This document shows, in pieces, positions 1-10,736 of a DNA stretch of 64,000 nucleotides (the first letter of the stretch is position 1; each line of letters begins with the position of its first letter). The position numbers and the translations under genes are program-made. Source of the DNA: Calliopum simillimum (taxonomy: Eukaryota > Arthropoda > Insecta > Diptera > Lauxaniidae); the NCBI GenBank assembly GCA_951812925.1, contig OX638368.1:27219187-27283186 (forward strand), given 5' to 3'. The notes beneath the pieces were generated by a model that did no database searches, was not told the origin of the DNA, and was given only the letters and a program-made list of their open reading frames with translations.

Positions 1-1287
1 TTGTTGTTGTAACCATTGCATTTGCTGCTGTTGCGTTAGACCAGCCGGCATTTGGCTCTGTACAATTATGTGTGATGTACCACCAGGACCTACGGGACGC
101 GGTGCAGAGCCCAATGCACTTGCCACAACATTTGGTGCTCCAGGACGTGGCGAATAGGCAACCTGTTGACGAAGCATGACACGTTGTTTACTCTGCTGTA
201 GCTTTGCAATATATTCAGCTTTTTTCAATGGATCCAAGGACATAAAATGAGCATGTGTCTTGTCATCAAGTTGTATGAATTGTCGCTGTGGTGCTGCCGT
301 TACACCGGGCGGAACGCCTTGTTGCCATTGGCCAGGACGAACAGCACGTATATACTGTTGTTGCTGCTGTTGCTGAACACCCGTTGTCAATTGTTGCTGT
401 TGTTGCAATGGCGATTGTACTGCAGTCATATTTGAAATATTTTGATTTACAATCTGTGTCCCTGGTTGTTGAATATGCTGCTGCTGTTGTTGTTGTGGAA
501 CTCCTCCTGGACTCCAATTTGGTTGTTGTGGTTGTAGTGACGATCCTTGCGATATTATTTGTTGTTGCTGCTGTGGAGATTGTGGAGGCGCCGCTTGCTG
601 TGGTATTTGTTGTTGCTGTATAAGTACTGTTTGTTGTTGTAAGGTTGGTTGTTGCTGTTGCAATAGGATTTGTTTCTGTTGCTGTTGTGGATCTATCTGC
701 TGCTGCTGAACCACAACCGTATTGCTAGTTGTAGTTACCATTTGTTGCTGTTGTGGCACTTGTTGCACTGTTTGCTGCTGTATAACTATTTGTTGCTGCT
801 GCTGTTGTTGTCCAGCAAGTACTGTGCCCTGCTGTTGTCGCTGCTGCTGTTTTTGTTGTTGTAGTTGTTGTAGTTGTTGCTGTTGTAGGTATTGTAATCT
901 TTGTGGGTTATTTATCAGTTGTTGATTAATTACAATTTGTTGATGTTGTTGCGGAGGCGGAACATTTGATGGCTGCTGCTGCTGATGTTGTTGTTGCAAC
1001 TGTAAACGAGACTGTGGCTGATTCGAAATTACTTGAGTTTGCACAAACATTTGCTGCTGCTGCTGTTGCGGCTGGGATTGTTGTTGTGGCTGAATAATGT
1101 TGCCATCCATATCTAATTGTTGTTGCTGCCTCTGCGGATACATTGGTGGTGGCTGTTGCTTGGATGTTTGAGTAGGGCTTTGTGGAATTTGCTGTGGTGA
1201 TTGTTGTAAAGTTTGTTGATGATGTTGTGGGGATTGTTGTAATTGTTGTTGTAATATTTGTTGTTGCACAATTTGCTGAGGTATCAC
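1..1287 (-). CDS. Ptip: Ptip, downstream polyglutamine exon (partial, runs off the window)
   Basis: This exon continues Ptip (PAXIP1 family), a nuclear BRCT protein that in flies works with the Trr/UTX H3K4 methylation complex. A clean acceptor (AG at 1289-1288) opens it and it is in phase with the donor of the exon at 10737. The first residues read VIPQQIVQQQIL, then a glutamine-rich stretch with Pro, Met, Ile and Asn interruptions. Toward the window edge the composition becomes ordinary (SLDPLKKAEYIAKLQQSKQ, then PRPVGPGG, then HIIVQSQMPAG), which argues for real coding sequence and not a bare repeat. The frame has no stop from 1287 to 1. Further C-terminal exons with the remaining BRCT domains must lie beyond position 1. 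Open frames on the plus strand here (Leu-, Val- or Cys-rich) are antisense shadows of CAG/CAA codons. Confidence 0.85.
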   Translation of the reverse strand, partial: MIPQQIVQQQILQQQLQQSPQHHQQTLQQSPQQIPQSPTQTSKQQPPPMYPQRQQQQLDMDGNIIQPQQQSQPQQQQQQMFVQTQVISNQPQSRLQLQQQHQQQQPSNVPPPQQHQQIVINQQLINNPQRLQYLQQQQLQQLQQQKQQQRQQQGTVLAGQQQQQQQIVIQQQTVQQVPQQQQMVTTTSNTVVVQQQQIDPQQQQKQILLQQQQPTLQQQTVLIQQQQIPQQAAPPQSPQQQQQIISQGSSLQPQQPNWSPGGVPQQQQQQHIQQPGTQIVNQNISNMTAVQSPLQQQQQLTTGVQQQQQQQYIRAVRPGQWQQGVPPGVTAAPQRQFIQLDDKTHAHFMSLDPLKKAEYIAKLQQSKQRVMLRQQVAYSPRPGAPNVVASALGSAPRPVGPGGTSHIIVQSQMPAGLTQQQQMQWLQQQ

Positions 1288-1330
1288 CTGTTATATTATA
1301 AAAATTAACAATACGTACATGCAAATTGAA

Positions 1331-2388
1331 ATTAGCCCAGGAAAATTAGAATATTTCTGCGAAAAAATTCCAAGTGAATTTTTTTCACCGGAATTATATT
1401 TATTTATACATGGTTAATAATGTGTAAAAAGTCCATTGTGCGCATTAAAAGTTATTCAGGCTCAAAGGTCGCTAAAATCAGTTTTTTGCAAATATCTCGC
1501 TAACGCAAACTTTTACAGAAAAATTTGTCTCCACAATTTTGTAACACAGGATATTTCCTATTTAAAAATGTAAAAAATGTTATCGTGTAGCTTATAGTTT
1601 AGGAGATAACCCAATTTAAAAATTTGTGCACAGTTTTTATATGTAAATTTTTTTTGAAGCCACTCATGATCTAAAAGATATTCTTCAAAAACCGTTAAGG
1701 TCTCAAAAATACTGGTTTTTGAAGGATATCTCTGAAACGGTAAGTCATACGATAAAAAGCAATGGCATCAAATTTGTAGAGAATCACAAGATCTACAAAA
1801 AATAAGCCATATGTGTACACATTGAAGTAACCGTTTAGAAGATAATCAAAAAAAACCTTCAAATGGCAAAAAACCAGTTTTTATTGAATAACTTCTAAAC
1901 GGTTACTTCAATGTGTACATATATGGCTTATTTTTTGTAGATCTTGTGATTCTCTACAAAATTAATGCCATTGCTTTTCATCGTATGACTTACCGTTTCA
2001 GAGATATCCTTCAAAAACCAGTATTTTCGAAACCTTAACAATTTTTGAAGAATATCTCTTGGACCATGAGTCGCTCCAACAAAAAATTTAAAACGGTGTA
2101 TGAATCCAATTATCTTTTGAACGCTTTTTTAATTTTTTTTTGTACGACTCCTCGTTAGAGTATTCGCAAAAATTTTTCTGTAAAAGTTTGCGTTAACGAG
2201 ATATTGGCAAAAAACTGATTTTAGCGACCTTTGAGCCTGAATAACTTTTTATGCGCACAATGGACTTCAATGGACTTTTTACACATTATTAGCCATGCAT
2301 AAATAAATATAATTCCGGTGCAAAAAAAAATTCACTTGGAATTTTTTCGCACAGCAGCTCTTTTTCGTCTTATTATCCTGGGCTAAAT
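1331..2388. repeat. 1.06 kb palindrome (foldback element)
   Basis: An imperfect inverted repeat with arms of about 500 nt meeting near 1860. The left arm begins ATTAGCCCAGG and the right arm ends CCTGGGCTAAAT. Internal landmarks pair in order, for example AAAAGTCCATTGTGCGCA at 1427 with its complement near 2253, and GTAGATCTTGTGATTCTCTA at 1937 with its complement near 1780. There is no coding potential. It lies in the large Ptip intron. One internal stretch is nearly identical to part of the 20007-21401 palindrome, so the two belong to one family. Confidence 0.9.
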
Positions 2389-3027
2389 TAAAAATATCTA
2401 ATTTTATTGAACAAGCACTGATTGTGATCGTAATTGAATTGTGAAAAAAACCAACACTTAAGATTTGCAGATTTTGAAAAAGGGTCGAAAACGGTTTTTT
2501 GAGAAAAAAAAAGACGAAACAATCCAAAACAAGAATAGTTATTTTCGATGTATTTGTCGTTGCTGAATCAGAATTGGTCTATCTCGTATGGTTTTTGCGA
2601 TATCTAAACCTAAAAGTTAAAAAAACACGATTTTTACGGTTATATAGAGGACGCACAAAATTATTTTGCTATTTTCTATTAAAAGCGTTATAGTACTATG
2701 CTTCTTCACGATTTCTTGTAAGTTAAAATGTTTTCGAGTCATGTTTTTAAACTACAGAACGCACTAATTTACATTGAAGGTGAACGCATCTTGGTGTTTG
2801 GGAGGAGACATTAAACTTTGACATTGAAACGCGAGATGAAAAGTTGACTAAAGCGAGAAACAGATAAAAGGTATGCACGCATCAATGTTGTGTTTAAGGC
2901 AGTTAAAAAGACCTTCGCCTATTTATACATATAAGCGCCGGTGGACAAATTTTAGCCATTCTGCTAAGCATTGTATTGACAGAAGTTAATACTGGTAGTA
3001 ATGTTTTTTGGATGCAGAATCATCAAA
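2389..3027. other. Ptip intron sequence, nothing recognised
   Basis: AT-rich intronic DNA between the palindrome and the satellite block. I see no exon, RNA gene or clear repeat here. Confidence 0.5.
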
Positions 3028-3495
3028 AAACATCTAAAATATCGGCAAAAGTCCAAATGTATCGAAAAACATCAAAAATAACGGTAAAAGTCTCAATAAT
3101 CGGTAGAGTTACAAAAGTATCGACAAACATCTAAACTATCGGTAAAAGTCGGAAAGCATCGATAAACATTTAAAATATCGGTAAAAGTCGAAAAGTATCG
3201 AAAAATATCTAAAACATCGATAGAAGGACAAAAGTATCGAAAAACATCGAATATGTTGGTAAAGGTCCAAAAGTATCGAAAATGTTGGTAAAGGTCCAAA
3301 AGTATCGCAAGACATCCGAAACATCGGTAAGTCCAAAAACATCTAAAATATCGGTAAAATTCGAAAAGTGTGGAAAAAGTCTAGTAAATCGGTAAAACTC
3401 CAAAAATATCGAAAAACATCTGATAGGTAAAGTTCAAAAATATCGAAAAAAATCTAAAATATCGGTTAAAGTCGGAAAGTATCAAAAACCGTATA
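3028..3495. repeat. Degenerate ~38-bp tandem satellite, block 1
   Basis: About 12 diverged copies of a unit built from AAAAGTATCGAAAAACATC and TAAAATATCGGTAAAAGTC. The spurious aromatic-rich frames on the minus strand (Tyr-Arg-Tyr-Phe repeats) are products of this repeat. A shorter block of the same unit in the same orientation lies at 7110-7255. Confidence 0.85.
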
Positions 3496-4802
3496 TGTAG
3501 GTACTAGAACCGCCCAGAGGTCAAAATTTGACCACAATTGTATTAAATAATTTTGGTACCTTTTGGACAATTTTAGTACTTTTGTACAGAACAAAAAATA
3601 TGTAGTCAGTGCTATGCTTTTTGTCTTTCTCTTTGTGCTTTATCCTTTTTTCAGCTCTGTATGACCCTGTATTTTGTTGTTGTTAATATTGAAAAATTTC
3701 TATTTAATTTTACCTGGCTTAAAGTCAAAATATTTACATAATTTTAACTTTGTGCACATCGACACACAGATACCTTTCCAATGGTATTTAATTTAAAGTC
3801 GTAGTCCATTTCTAACATAGTAAAAAAAGATGGACAAGTTTTTATCTTGCGTATTCATATACATATAGAGGCAAATCCCGCGTCCGTATAGTGAATAGCG
3901 ATACTGAGCTGATTTTATACAATTTTAGATGACGGATATGAATCATTTTCATTGTACAGGTGTATGCTAACATGTTTATGAGACAAAAAATCTGATCTGA
4001 AGCTTGTACGAATAGATATAACCATTTGAATGATCAGTTTATTCAAATTTTCCGTGTCTGTTGTAATATTTTATGATTATATATATCTGTATGCTGTACT
4101 CACGCCGTGTACTTTAGAATGTTGGTTTTCAGTAAAAACTCTACTGAATCGATACCCCTTTTGAATAGGATAATGCAAATATATGTGCGTAGCTTCCATA
4201 AAAAACTACAGGGTGCTAAAGAAGCGTCCGTTGATTTCAAAATTTTTCATATGCGAGTCTTTAAAACAACTTTACAGCCACGCCTTCTAGAATTTCAGGA
4301 TTTCATGGTGGGGTTAGATTGCTTTTTCGAAACTGAAAAGATCTACGAAAACCAAATTAGCGTGCCATGCACCGTTTTTGTTATACAGGGCTAAATGTTC
4401 GAAGCAAAAAAACGTACACGAGAAACATCATCTTGACATTCAAAAAATGTTTTGTGAACATTTCTTCCTATTGTGGTACAAATATAAAACCATGCGGCGT
4501 TGGCTAATTCTACACGAATTTTTCGATTTTTGACAATCAAACTATTTTTGGATTTTTTTATTTTTGTTTTTTTATTTTTGAAAATCCAAAAATCGCTCCA
4601 AAAATTCTGAACAAATTCACACATGTTCTTCGATCAATTATAAGCACTTTTTTTAAATAACATTTCTTCATCAAGTGCTTTAATTTGTAGTTAAAAAATA
4701 TATTGTGTTAATTTAATAATAGTTTAATTTTTTAACTCAAAAATGAAGCACTTTACGAAAAAAAGTTATAGAAAAAAGTGCTTAGAATTGCTTAAAATTA
4801 AT
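3496..4802. other. Ptip intron sequence, nothing recognised
   Basis: AT-rich intronic DNA. Open frames on both strands near 4100-4620 are short, have no recognisable domain and sit in unremarkable composition, so I do not call them. Confidence 0.5.
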
Positions 4803-5217
4803 AGAGTTATTCACGATCTAGAGTAACAACCTGAGTAACAGGGTAAAAGTGCACTCAGTTACTCTGAATAGTGAGCATACTCAATACTTTGCACGTATAT
4901 TTGCTTTTTGTTTCTCAAAATAATCTTAGCTGACAACAAAAAAAAAATTTTTTAAATGAATATTTTTCTCCCATTCAAATTTTTATTTTTGATGAACGAA
5001 AATTGCCTCTCAATCATAAACAAATTCAAACGTTTCTATAGAAATAGAAATAGTAAAAAAAAGGCAAAAGTGTAAGATTATTTTACACTAGAAAATAGCT
5101 TGACTAAAAGGGTAAAAGAGTAACAGAGTAACTTACGTATATTTTGTTGTTGTGGTTGTGCACAGTTACCCTGTTACTCTGTTACTCAGGACGTTACTCT
5201 AGATCGTGAATACCTCT
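4803..5217. mobile_element. MITE with TIR ending TATTCACGATCTAGAGTAAC
   Basis: A 415-bp non-coding unit. The left end reads AGAGTTATTCACGATCTAGA and the right end is the complement of AGAGGTATTCACGATCTAGA. Subterminal GTTACTCTGTTACTC motifs repeat in opposite orientations at the two ends. No open frame. The target duplication is not clear because the flanks are AT-rich. Confidence 0.75.
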
Positions 5218-5339
5218 AATATATTTTTAATATATTAACATATTTTTGTCTGTGTACGGTCATAATAAAACGTTTATATATGATATAAAACTGTAAAGTA
5301 ATAATAAAATAATTTATCTCATTCAAAATGGTTTATTTT

Positions 5340-6973
5340 TTACGCCGCACACTGGCGACATTGCTCAAAAGTGGTTGCAAAAATCAATTTTGGTGTGGTG
5401 GAAATTTGCAAATCTAATGATGCAGTTCGATAAACAAATGATCAGTGCTTAAGGATGTAAAATTTTAATTCATTTGAAAAAATGGTTCGCTATGTAGAGC
5501 TGGTCAAATTCGAAGGTTTTTTCGAGTTTGTAATTTTTTTTTTTTTTTTGTTTTTTTTTTTTTTCAAGATCTGGTTCTAATTTTTCTGCAACTTATGAAA
5601 GAAAAGTTAATTTTTTTCTATTTATGCTATAAGCGGTTTTTATACTATCAAGTAGCACTAAAAATAAATGATTTTTTTTTTTAATGTCTGAGGTTTCTGT
5701 ACTTTTCTGAAACACTATTTTTACCCTTTTTTTCAACTTCGAATAGGGTTTCAAAATAATGTTCGCATAAGATATCGTACGGACTACTAAAACTAAATAG
5801 ACTGAACAATTCTGAATACAATATGAAAAAATTAAGCTGCGTCTACTTGCAGCTCTATGAGTTATAATGATTTTCATCAGGAAACCTGTGGCTCATGACG
5901 TCATTTTTCGAAAAGGCGTTGCAAAAATCAATTTCGAGTGGGTTCCTTTTACAAATCTGATATTGCCATCAGATAGAGAAATATTAGGAGCTAAAGGATT
6001 TGAAAATTTGAACCCATTTGGGCAAGTGGTTTGGTTTTTACAGCCTCTCAAAGGTGAGTAAATTTTAAAGTTAGCGAAAAAATTTAATTTTTGAGAAAAA
6101 TGCTTCATATTTAGGTTGAATACTTTGGCAAATGGTTAAAAAAAAGCGATTTTTTCTTTCACTTAAAGCATTAGTGGTCTTGTCTCATAAAACTGATTTG
6201 CAAAAGTCTAAGTTTTTTTAATAGCTTTTATTTTTAATGAATTTTTGTGAAGACATTGCTTTTAGCGTAGTTTTTAAGCTTTGGGTTGAGTTTAAAAAAA
6301 AAAACTTCGCTTTTTGTAAAGCTCGGCTTACTACACAACTATTTGGTGTTTATCTCTAAGTTTGTGCTCCAAAAACTGTATGGTTTTACTTACAACCCTT
6401 TGTGTAAGAGCAACTTTTATGGCGAAACCTATGGATGAAAAAGCAAATTTCACGAAGTTTTAAGTACAAAACTTTATATTTTTAATTTTGTTTTTGTAGA
6501 TTACAGCGCCATCTAGGATGGATAAGGAAAAATTTTTCGGACAAAATTTTCTTATTTTTTACGTAGAATCCGAATCTGCAATAAAAATTGGGGGTTTCCA
6601 TATAAAATTTTGATTTTTCCCTCGCCCCACCCCCGTCGGAGGGTGAGAGGGGGTCAAGATTCATATCGTTGAATAGATCTCTGAAAATTATTGGACACGT
6701 GTTTTTTTGTTTTTAGATTTAACATCCAATTTCTGAAATATTTGACCGTTCCGGGATTTTCCTAACGATATGTATGTAATTTACAGAAAATCGAACTTCA
6801 ACGAAACATTACTTTTCACTCTGCAATGCTATCAAAATGAAATTTAGAATAGCAATAGCTATAAGAATTTTCTATGCATAACCGAAAACAAAATTAAAAT
6901 ATCTGAAGTGGTTCAGAAGTTATGATTTTTGCAACGAGAAATGCCCGATGTCGCCACAGTGCGCCGCGTAACG
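5340..6973. mobile_element. Diverged inverted-repeat element in the Ptip intron
   Basis: The ends match imperfectly in opposite orientation: a left segment with CGCCGCACACTGGCGACAT followed by TTGCAAAAATCA, and a right segment with TGATTTTTGCAA followed by ATGTCGCCACAGTGCGCCGCG. A sublength resembling the left end recurs near 5900. The interior is AT-rich with no intact gene. It is probably an old non-autonomous DNA element of 1.6 kb. Confidence 0.55.
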
Positions 6974-7109
6974 TAAGTGGTTAACGTTAACGATTTTTTA
7001 CTCCCAAAACACATATCTTGACGGTAGAACACGAGAAAACCATGTGCCTTAAAAATTTTTACCTCTTTTTTTTTTTTCAAAATGTTAAAAGTTTTCGGGA
7101 TTTGCTCAT

Positions 7110-7255
7110 AGATATATCTGAAAAAGTCCAAAAATATCGAAAAACATCTAAAATATCGGTAAAAGTAATATATATCGAAAAACATCTATAGTATCAGTAG
7201 AGTCGAAAAACATCGAAGAAATCGGTAAAAGTATAAAAAAAACATCTAAATATCA
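7110..7255. repeat. Degenerate ~38-bp tandem satellite, block 2
   Basis: Three to four diverged units with the same AAAAACATCTAAAATATCGG core as the block at 3028-3495 and in the same orientation. Confidence 0.75.
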
Positions 7256-8776
7256 ATGCTGAACGTCGACAGTGTGTAACAGGTTCTAGCAAGCAAGAGA
7301 ATGTCTCTCACTCCACTGTCTCATCCACTTTCTTAAAAACACAACATAACACTTTGCTGATGTTGTTTTTGTACTAATATTGAAAATGTTGATCCTGTTT
7401 TTAAATGCCTTAACTTATGAGGAATTTTTTCCTGTATCCTACATCAAAGAAACTTTCGTAAAAAAAAAAAATAAATCGAAATTCTGTTCAATAGTTCGCT
7501 GGTAAAACGGCGGCAAAAAAATCGTACAGCAGATAACTCTTAATGGAGATTTAAAACTAAATGCAATGCAAATGCTGACATTGTAGCCGGAGAGCCAGCG
7601 CCTAAAAACAACTTTGCGTTTCTAAAAGCTGAATTTTTTACAGTTGGTTATAGTAATTGTGCACATCAATAATCTGTCGGTCAGTCAAGCGAACTGTAGA
7701 ACAGGCGGCTGCTATATGGCCTCAAACATGTAAAATTTCGATTTTTCTGCAATCAATTTCTAAAAGCTGAAACTTCTTATACACGTTATATAATGCATAC
7801 AAATAACATTTTTGTCGGTCAGTCAGTTGAACGTTAGAACGGGGCTAGTCAGCACGCCCCAATATATGTGCAATAAATGAATCAAGTCAAAATTATTTCT
7901 AAAAGCTGAAATTTTTTTAAGGGGTACTTTATTGTATATTAACCACAAATAAAGCAGTCAGTCAGCTATATTGTAGAACAATCTCCGTCAGCAAGCTCAA
8001 CAAAACAAAAAAAATGGTTACTAAAAGCTGAAAATTTTTTTAGGGTTAAAAAAAAAATGGTTTCTAAAAGCTGAAATTTTTATTAGGGGTACTTTATTGT
8101 ATATTAACCACAAATAAATCAGTCAGTCAACTATATTGTAGAACAATCTTTGTCAGCAAGCTCAACAAAACAAAAAAACAATGGTTTTTAAAAGCTGAAA
8201 TTTTTTTTAGGGGTACTTGATTCTATATTAACCACAAATAATTCAGTCAGTCAACTATATTGTAGAACAACCTTTGTCAGCAAGCTCAACAAAACAAACA
8301 AAAATGGTTTTTAAAAGCTGAAATTTTTTTTAGGGGTACTTGATTGTATATTAACCACAAATAAATCAGTCAGTCAACTATAATGTAGAACAATCTCCGT
8401 CAGCAAGCTCAACAAAACAAACAAAAATAGTTTTTAAAAGCTGAAAATTTTTTTAGAGATACTTGATTGTATGTTAACCACAAATAATTCAGTCAGTCAA
8501 CTATAATGTAGAACAATCTCCGTCAGCAAGCTCAACAAAACTAAAAACAATGGTTTTTAAAAGCTGAAATTGTTTTTTGTTTTGTTGAGATTGCTGACAA
8601 AGATGGTTTTTAAAAGCTGAACATTTCTTTAGGGGTACTTGATTGTATATTAACCACAAATAATTCAGTCAGTCAACTATATTGTAGAACAATCTCCGTT
8701 AGCAAGCTCAACAAAACAAAAAACAATTTCAGCTTTTAAAAACCATTTTTGTTTGTTTTGTTGAGCTTGCTGACAA

Positions 8777-9471
8777 ATGATAATTTTATATTGAACTAAT
8801 TAAACAGTCATTTTTGCAATTTTTTTCAACAACAGACGAAAGCAAGTGTTAACATGGAAATTGATTACATATGTTTCGGCTACTTCCACATACATATTTA
8901 TATATTTTCATATATAAACATGTATATAGCCTCATCAGATCAGTTTTAGTTAAATCTTGCCAGAAACCGTACTCGAACCCGTGACTCCGGTTTTCTAATG
9001 AAAGAGAACGCGGTGCTTAAGCGATTATGCTATAGGTCACGAGTAAACTCTCTGAGCAGGATCGCCATTATGCATAAATCATAAGGCTCACTAGCGCCGT
9101 CTGTTGTGAAAAATTGCCAAATTGTTAGTTGGTAACACACTCTGGTTTTGAGACATGCTACGCTAGCTACAATTAAAACCTACAAGGGCGGATTTGTTTT
9201 CCACATACAATGCAGGCTCTCGAAATTACGAGAATTTTAATGATAGATAGGCAGGTTCCCCTAGATAAATTATGAAGTTAGTTTATTGACTGTTTTTTAT
9301 TGCTTGTATAGTACTAATGAAAGTACCAACGCGCTTTTTCTAAATTGAAGTATGATAATTTTATATTGAACTAATTAAACAGTCATTTTTGCAATTTTTC
9401 AACAACAGACAAAAGCAAGTGTTAACATGGAAATTGATTACATATGTTTCGGCTACTTCCACATACATATG
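8777..9471. repeat. Central core of the foldback, bounded by a ~118-bp direct repeat
   Basis: The segment starting TGATAATTTTATATTGAACT and ending GGCTACTTCCACATACATAT occurs at about 8779-8895 and again at about 9354-9470 in the same orientation, 97% alike by eye. It brackets a ~455-bp core that differs from the arms and includes a tRNA-like sequence. The arrangement suggests a separate insertion or a duplication event at the centre of the foldback. Confidence 0.8.
8955..9045 (-). other. tRNA-like (SINE-head) sequence
   Basis: On the minus strand an A-box-like TAGCATAATCGC (9032-9021) is followed about 45 nt later by a B-box-like GGTTCGAGTAC (8979-8969), the spacing and order of an internal RNA polymerase III promoter. 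I cannot fold a full cloverleaf with a clean acceptor stem, so I call this tRNA-derived and not a functional tRNA. Confidence 0.5.
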
Positions 9472-10736
9472 CTGACAAAGATTGTTCTACAATATAGTTG
9501 ACTGACTGATTTATTTGTGGTAAATATACAATCAAGTACCCCTAAAAAAATTTTCAGCTTTTAAAAACCATTGTTTTTTGTTTTGTTGAGCTTGCTGACG
9601 GAGATTGTTCTACATTATAGTTGACTGACTGATTTATTTGTGGTTAATATACAATCAAGTACCCCTAAAAAAATTTCAACTTTTAAAAACCATTTTTTTT
9701 TTTTGTTTTGTTGAGCTTGCTGACAAAGATTGTTCTACAATATAGTTGACTGACTGATTTATTTGTGGTAAATATACAATCAAGTACCCCTAAAAAAATT
9801 TTCAGCTTTTAAAAACCATTGTTTTTTGTTTTGTTGAGCTTGCTGACGGAGATTGTTCTACATTATAGTTGACTGACTGATTTATTTGTGGTTAATATAC
9901 AATCAAGTACCCCTAAAAAAATTTCAACTTTTAAAAACCATTTTTTTTTTGTTTTGTTGAGCTTGCTGACAAAGATTGTTCTACAATATAGTTGACTGAC
10001 TGATTGATTTGTGGTTAATACACACATAATAAAAATTTCAGCTTTTAGAAACCATTTTTTTTTTTAGCCCTAAAAAAATTTTCAGCTTTTAGTAACCATT
10101 TTTTTTTGCTTTGTTGAGCTTCCTAGGAGATTGTTCTACAATATAGCTGACTGACTGCTTTATTTGTGGTTAATATATAATAAAGTACCCCTAAAAAAAA
10201 TTTCAGCTTTTAGAAATAATTTTGATTTGATTCATTTATTGCACATATATTGGGGCGTGCTGACTAGCCCCGTTCTAACGTTCAACTGACTGACCGACAA
10301 AAATGTTATTTCTATGCATTATATAACGTGTATAAGAAGTTTCAGCTTTTAGAAATTGATTGCAGAAAAATCGAAATTTTACATGTTTGAGGCCATATAG
10401 CAGCCGCCTGTTCTACAGTTCGCTTGACTGACCGACAGATTATTGATGTACGTAATTACTATAACCAACTGTAAAAAATTCAGCTTTTAGAAACGCAAAG
10501 TTGTTTTTAAGCGCTGGCTCTTGGACTATTGAGAGACATGTGATGTTCCAGAAGAAAAGTATTGTATAATCGCCGAGTACAAGGCTAAGTCTTCGCAAGA
10601 ATCAATAGGTTTCAACTTTCTAGTGGGGAATGGTTTTATATTAAGAAATTGATAAAAACTAAAATGTACTTTGTAATTTGTAATTTTTTCAATACTTAGT
10701 AATTTTATGAAAAAATAATTTTCCTTTTTACAGTAC

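Larger units (their letters stand above)
7591..10521. mobile_element. 2.9 kb foldback element with modular tandem arrays in both arms
   Basis: The ends are inverted: AGAGCCAGCGCCTAAAAACA at 7591 and its near-complement ending at 10521. Each arm is a string of units with a fixed skeleton: a block TTTCTAAAAGCTGAAATTTT, a spacer, then CAGTCAGTCA followed by TGTAGAAC. The two outermost units per arm (about 140 bp) are diverged and more GC-rich, while the inner ones repeat about every 123 bp. Marker positions at 7941, 8106, 8230, 8353, 8476 and 8652 on the left, and near 9513, 9635, 9761, 9884, 10008 and 10162 on the right, give six inner units per arm. The layout recalls Drosophila FB elements or Galileo-type P-superfamily elements, whose long terminal inverted repeats contain tandem arrays. 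No transposase is visible. It sits in the large Ptip intron. Confidence 0.88.

Noticed and set aside
247..1324. Leu-, Cys- and Val-rich plus-strand frames and a Thr-rich minus frame near the window start
   Set aside because: Alternative frames of the same polyglutamine exon; the frame in phase with the upstream exon is the Gln-rich one.
3093..3403. Minus-strand frames rich in Tyr-Arg-Tyr-Phe and Asp-Val
   Set aside because: Products of the ~38-bp satellite; three overlapping frames all open because the repeat lacks stops.
7880..10210. Regular direct repeats with ~120-bp period that could suggest a CRISPR-like array
   Set aside because: The repeats are long, spacers are homologous, and the context is an animal intron; this is a foldback element with tandem arrays.
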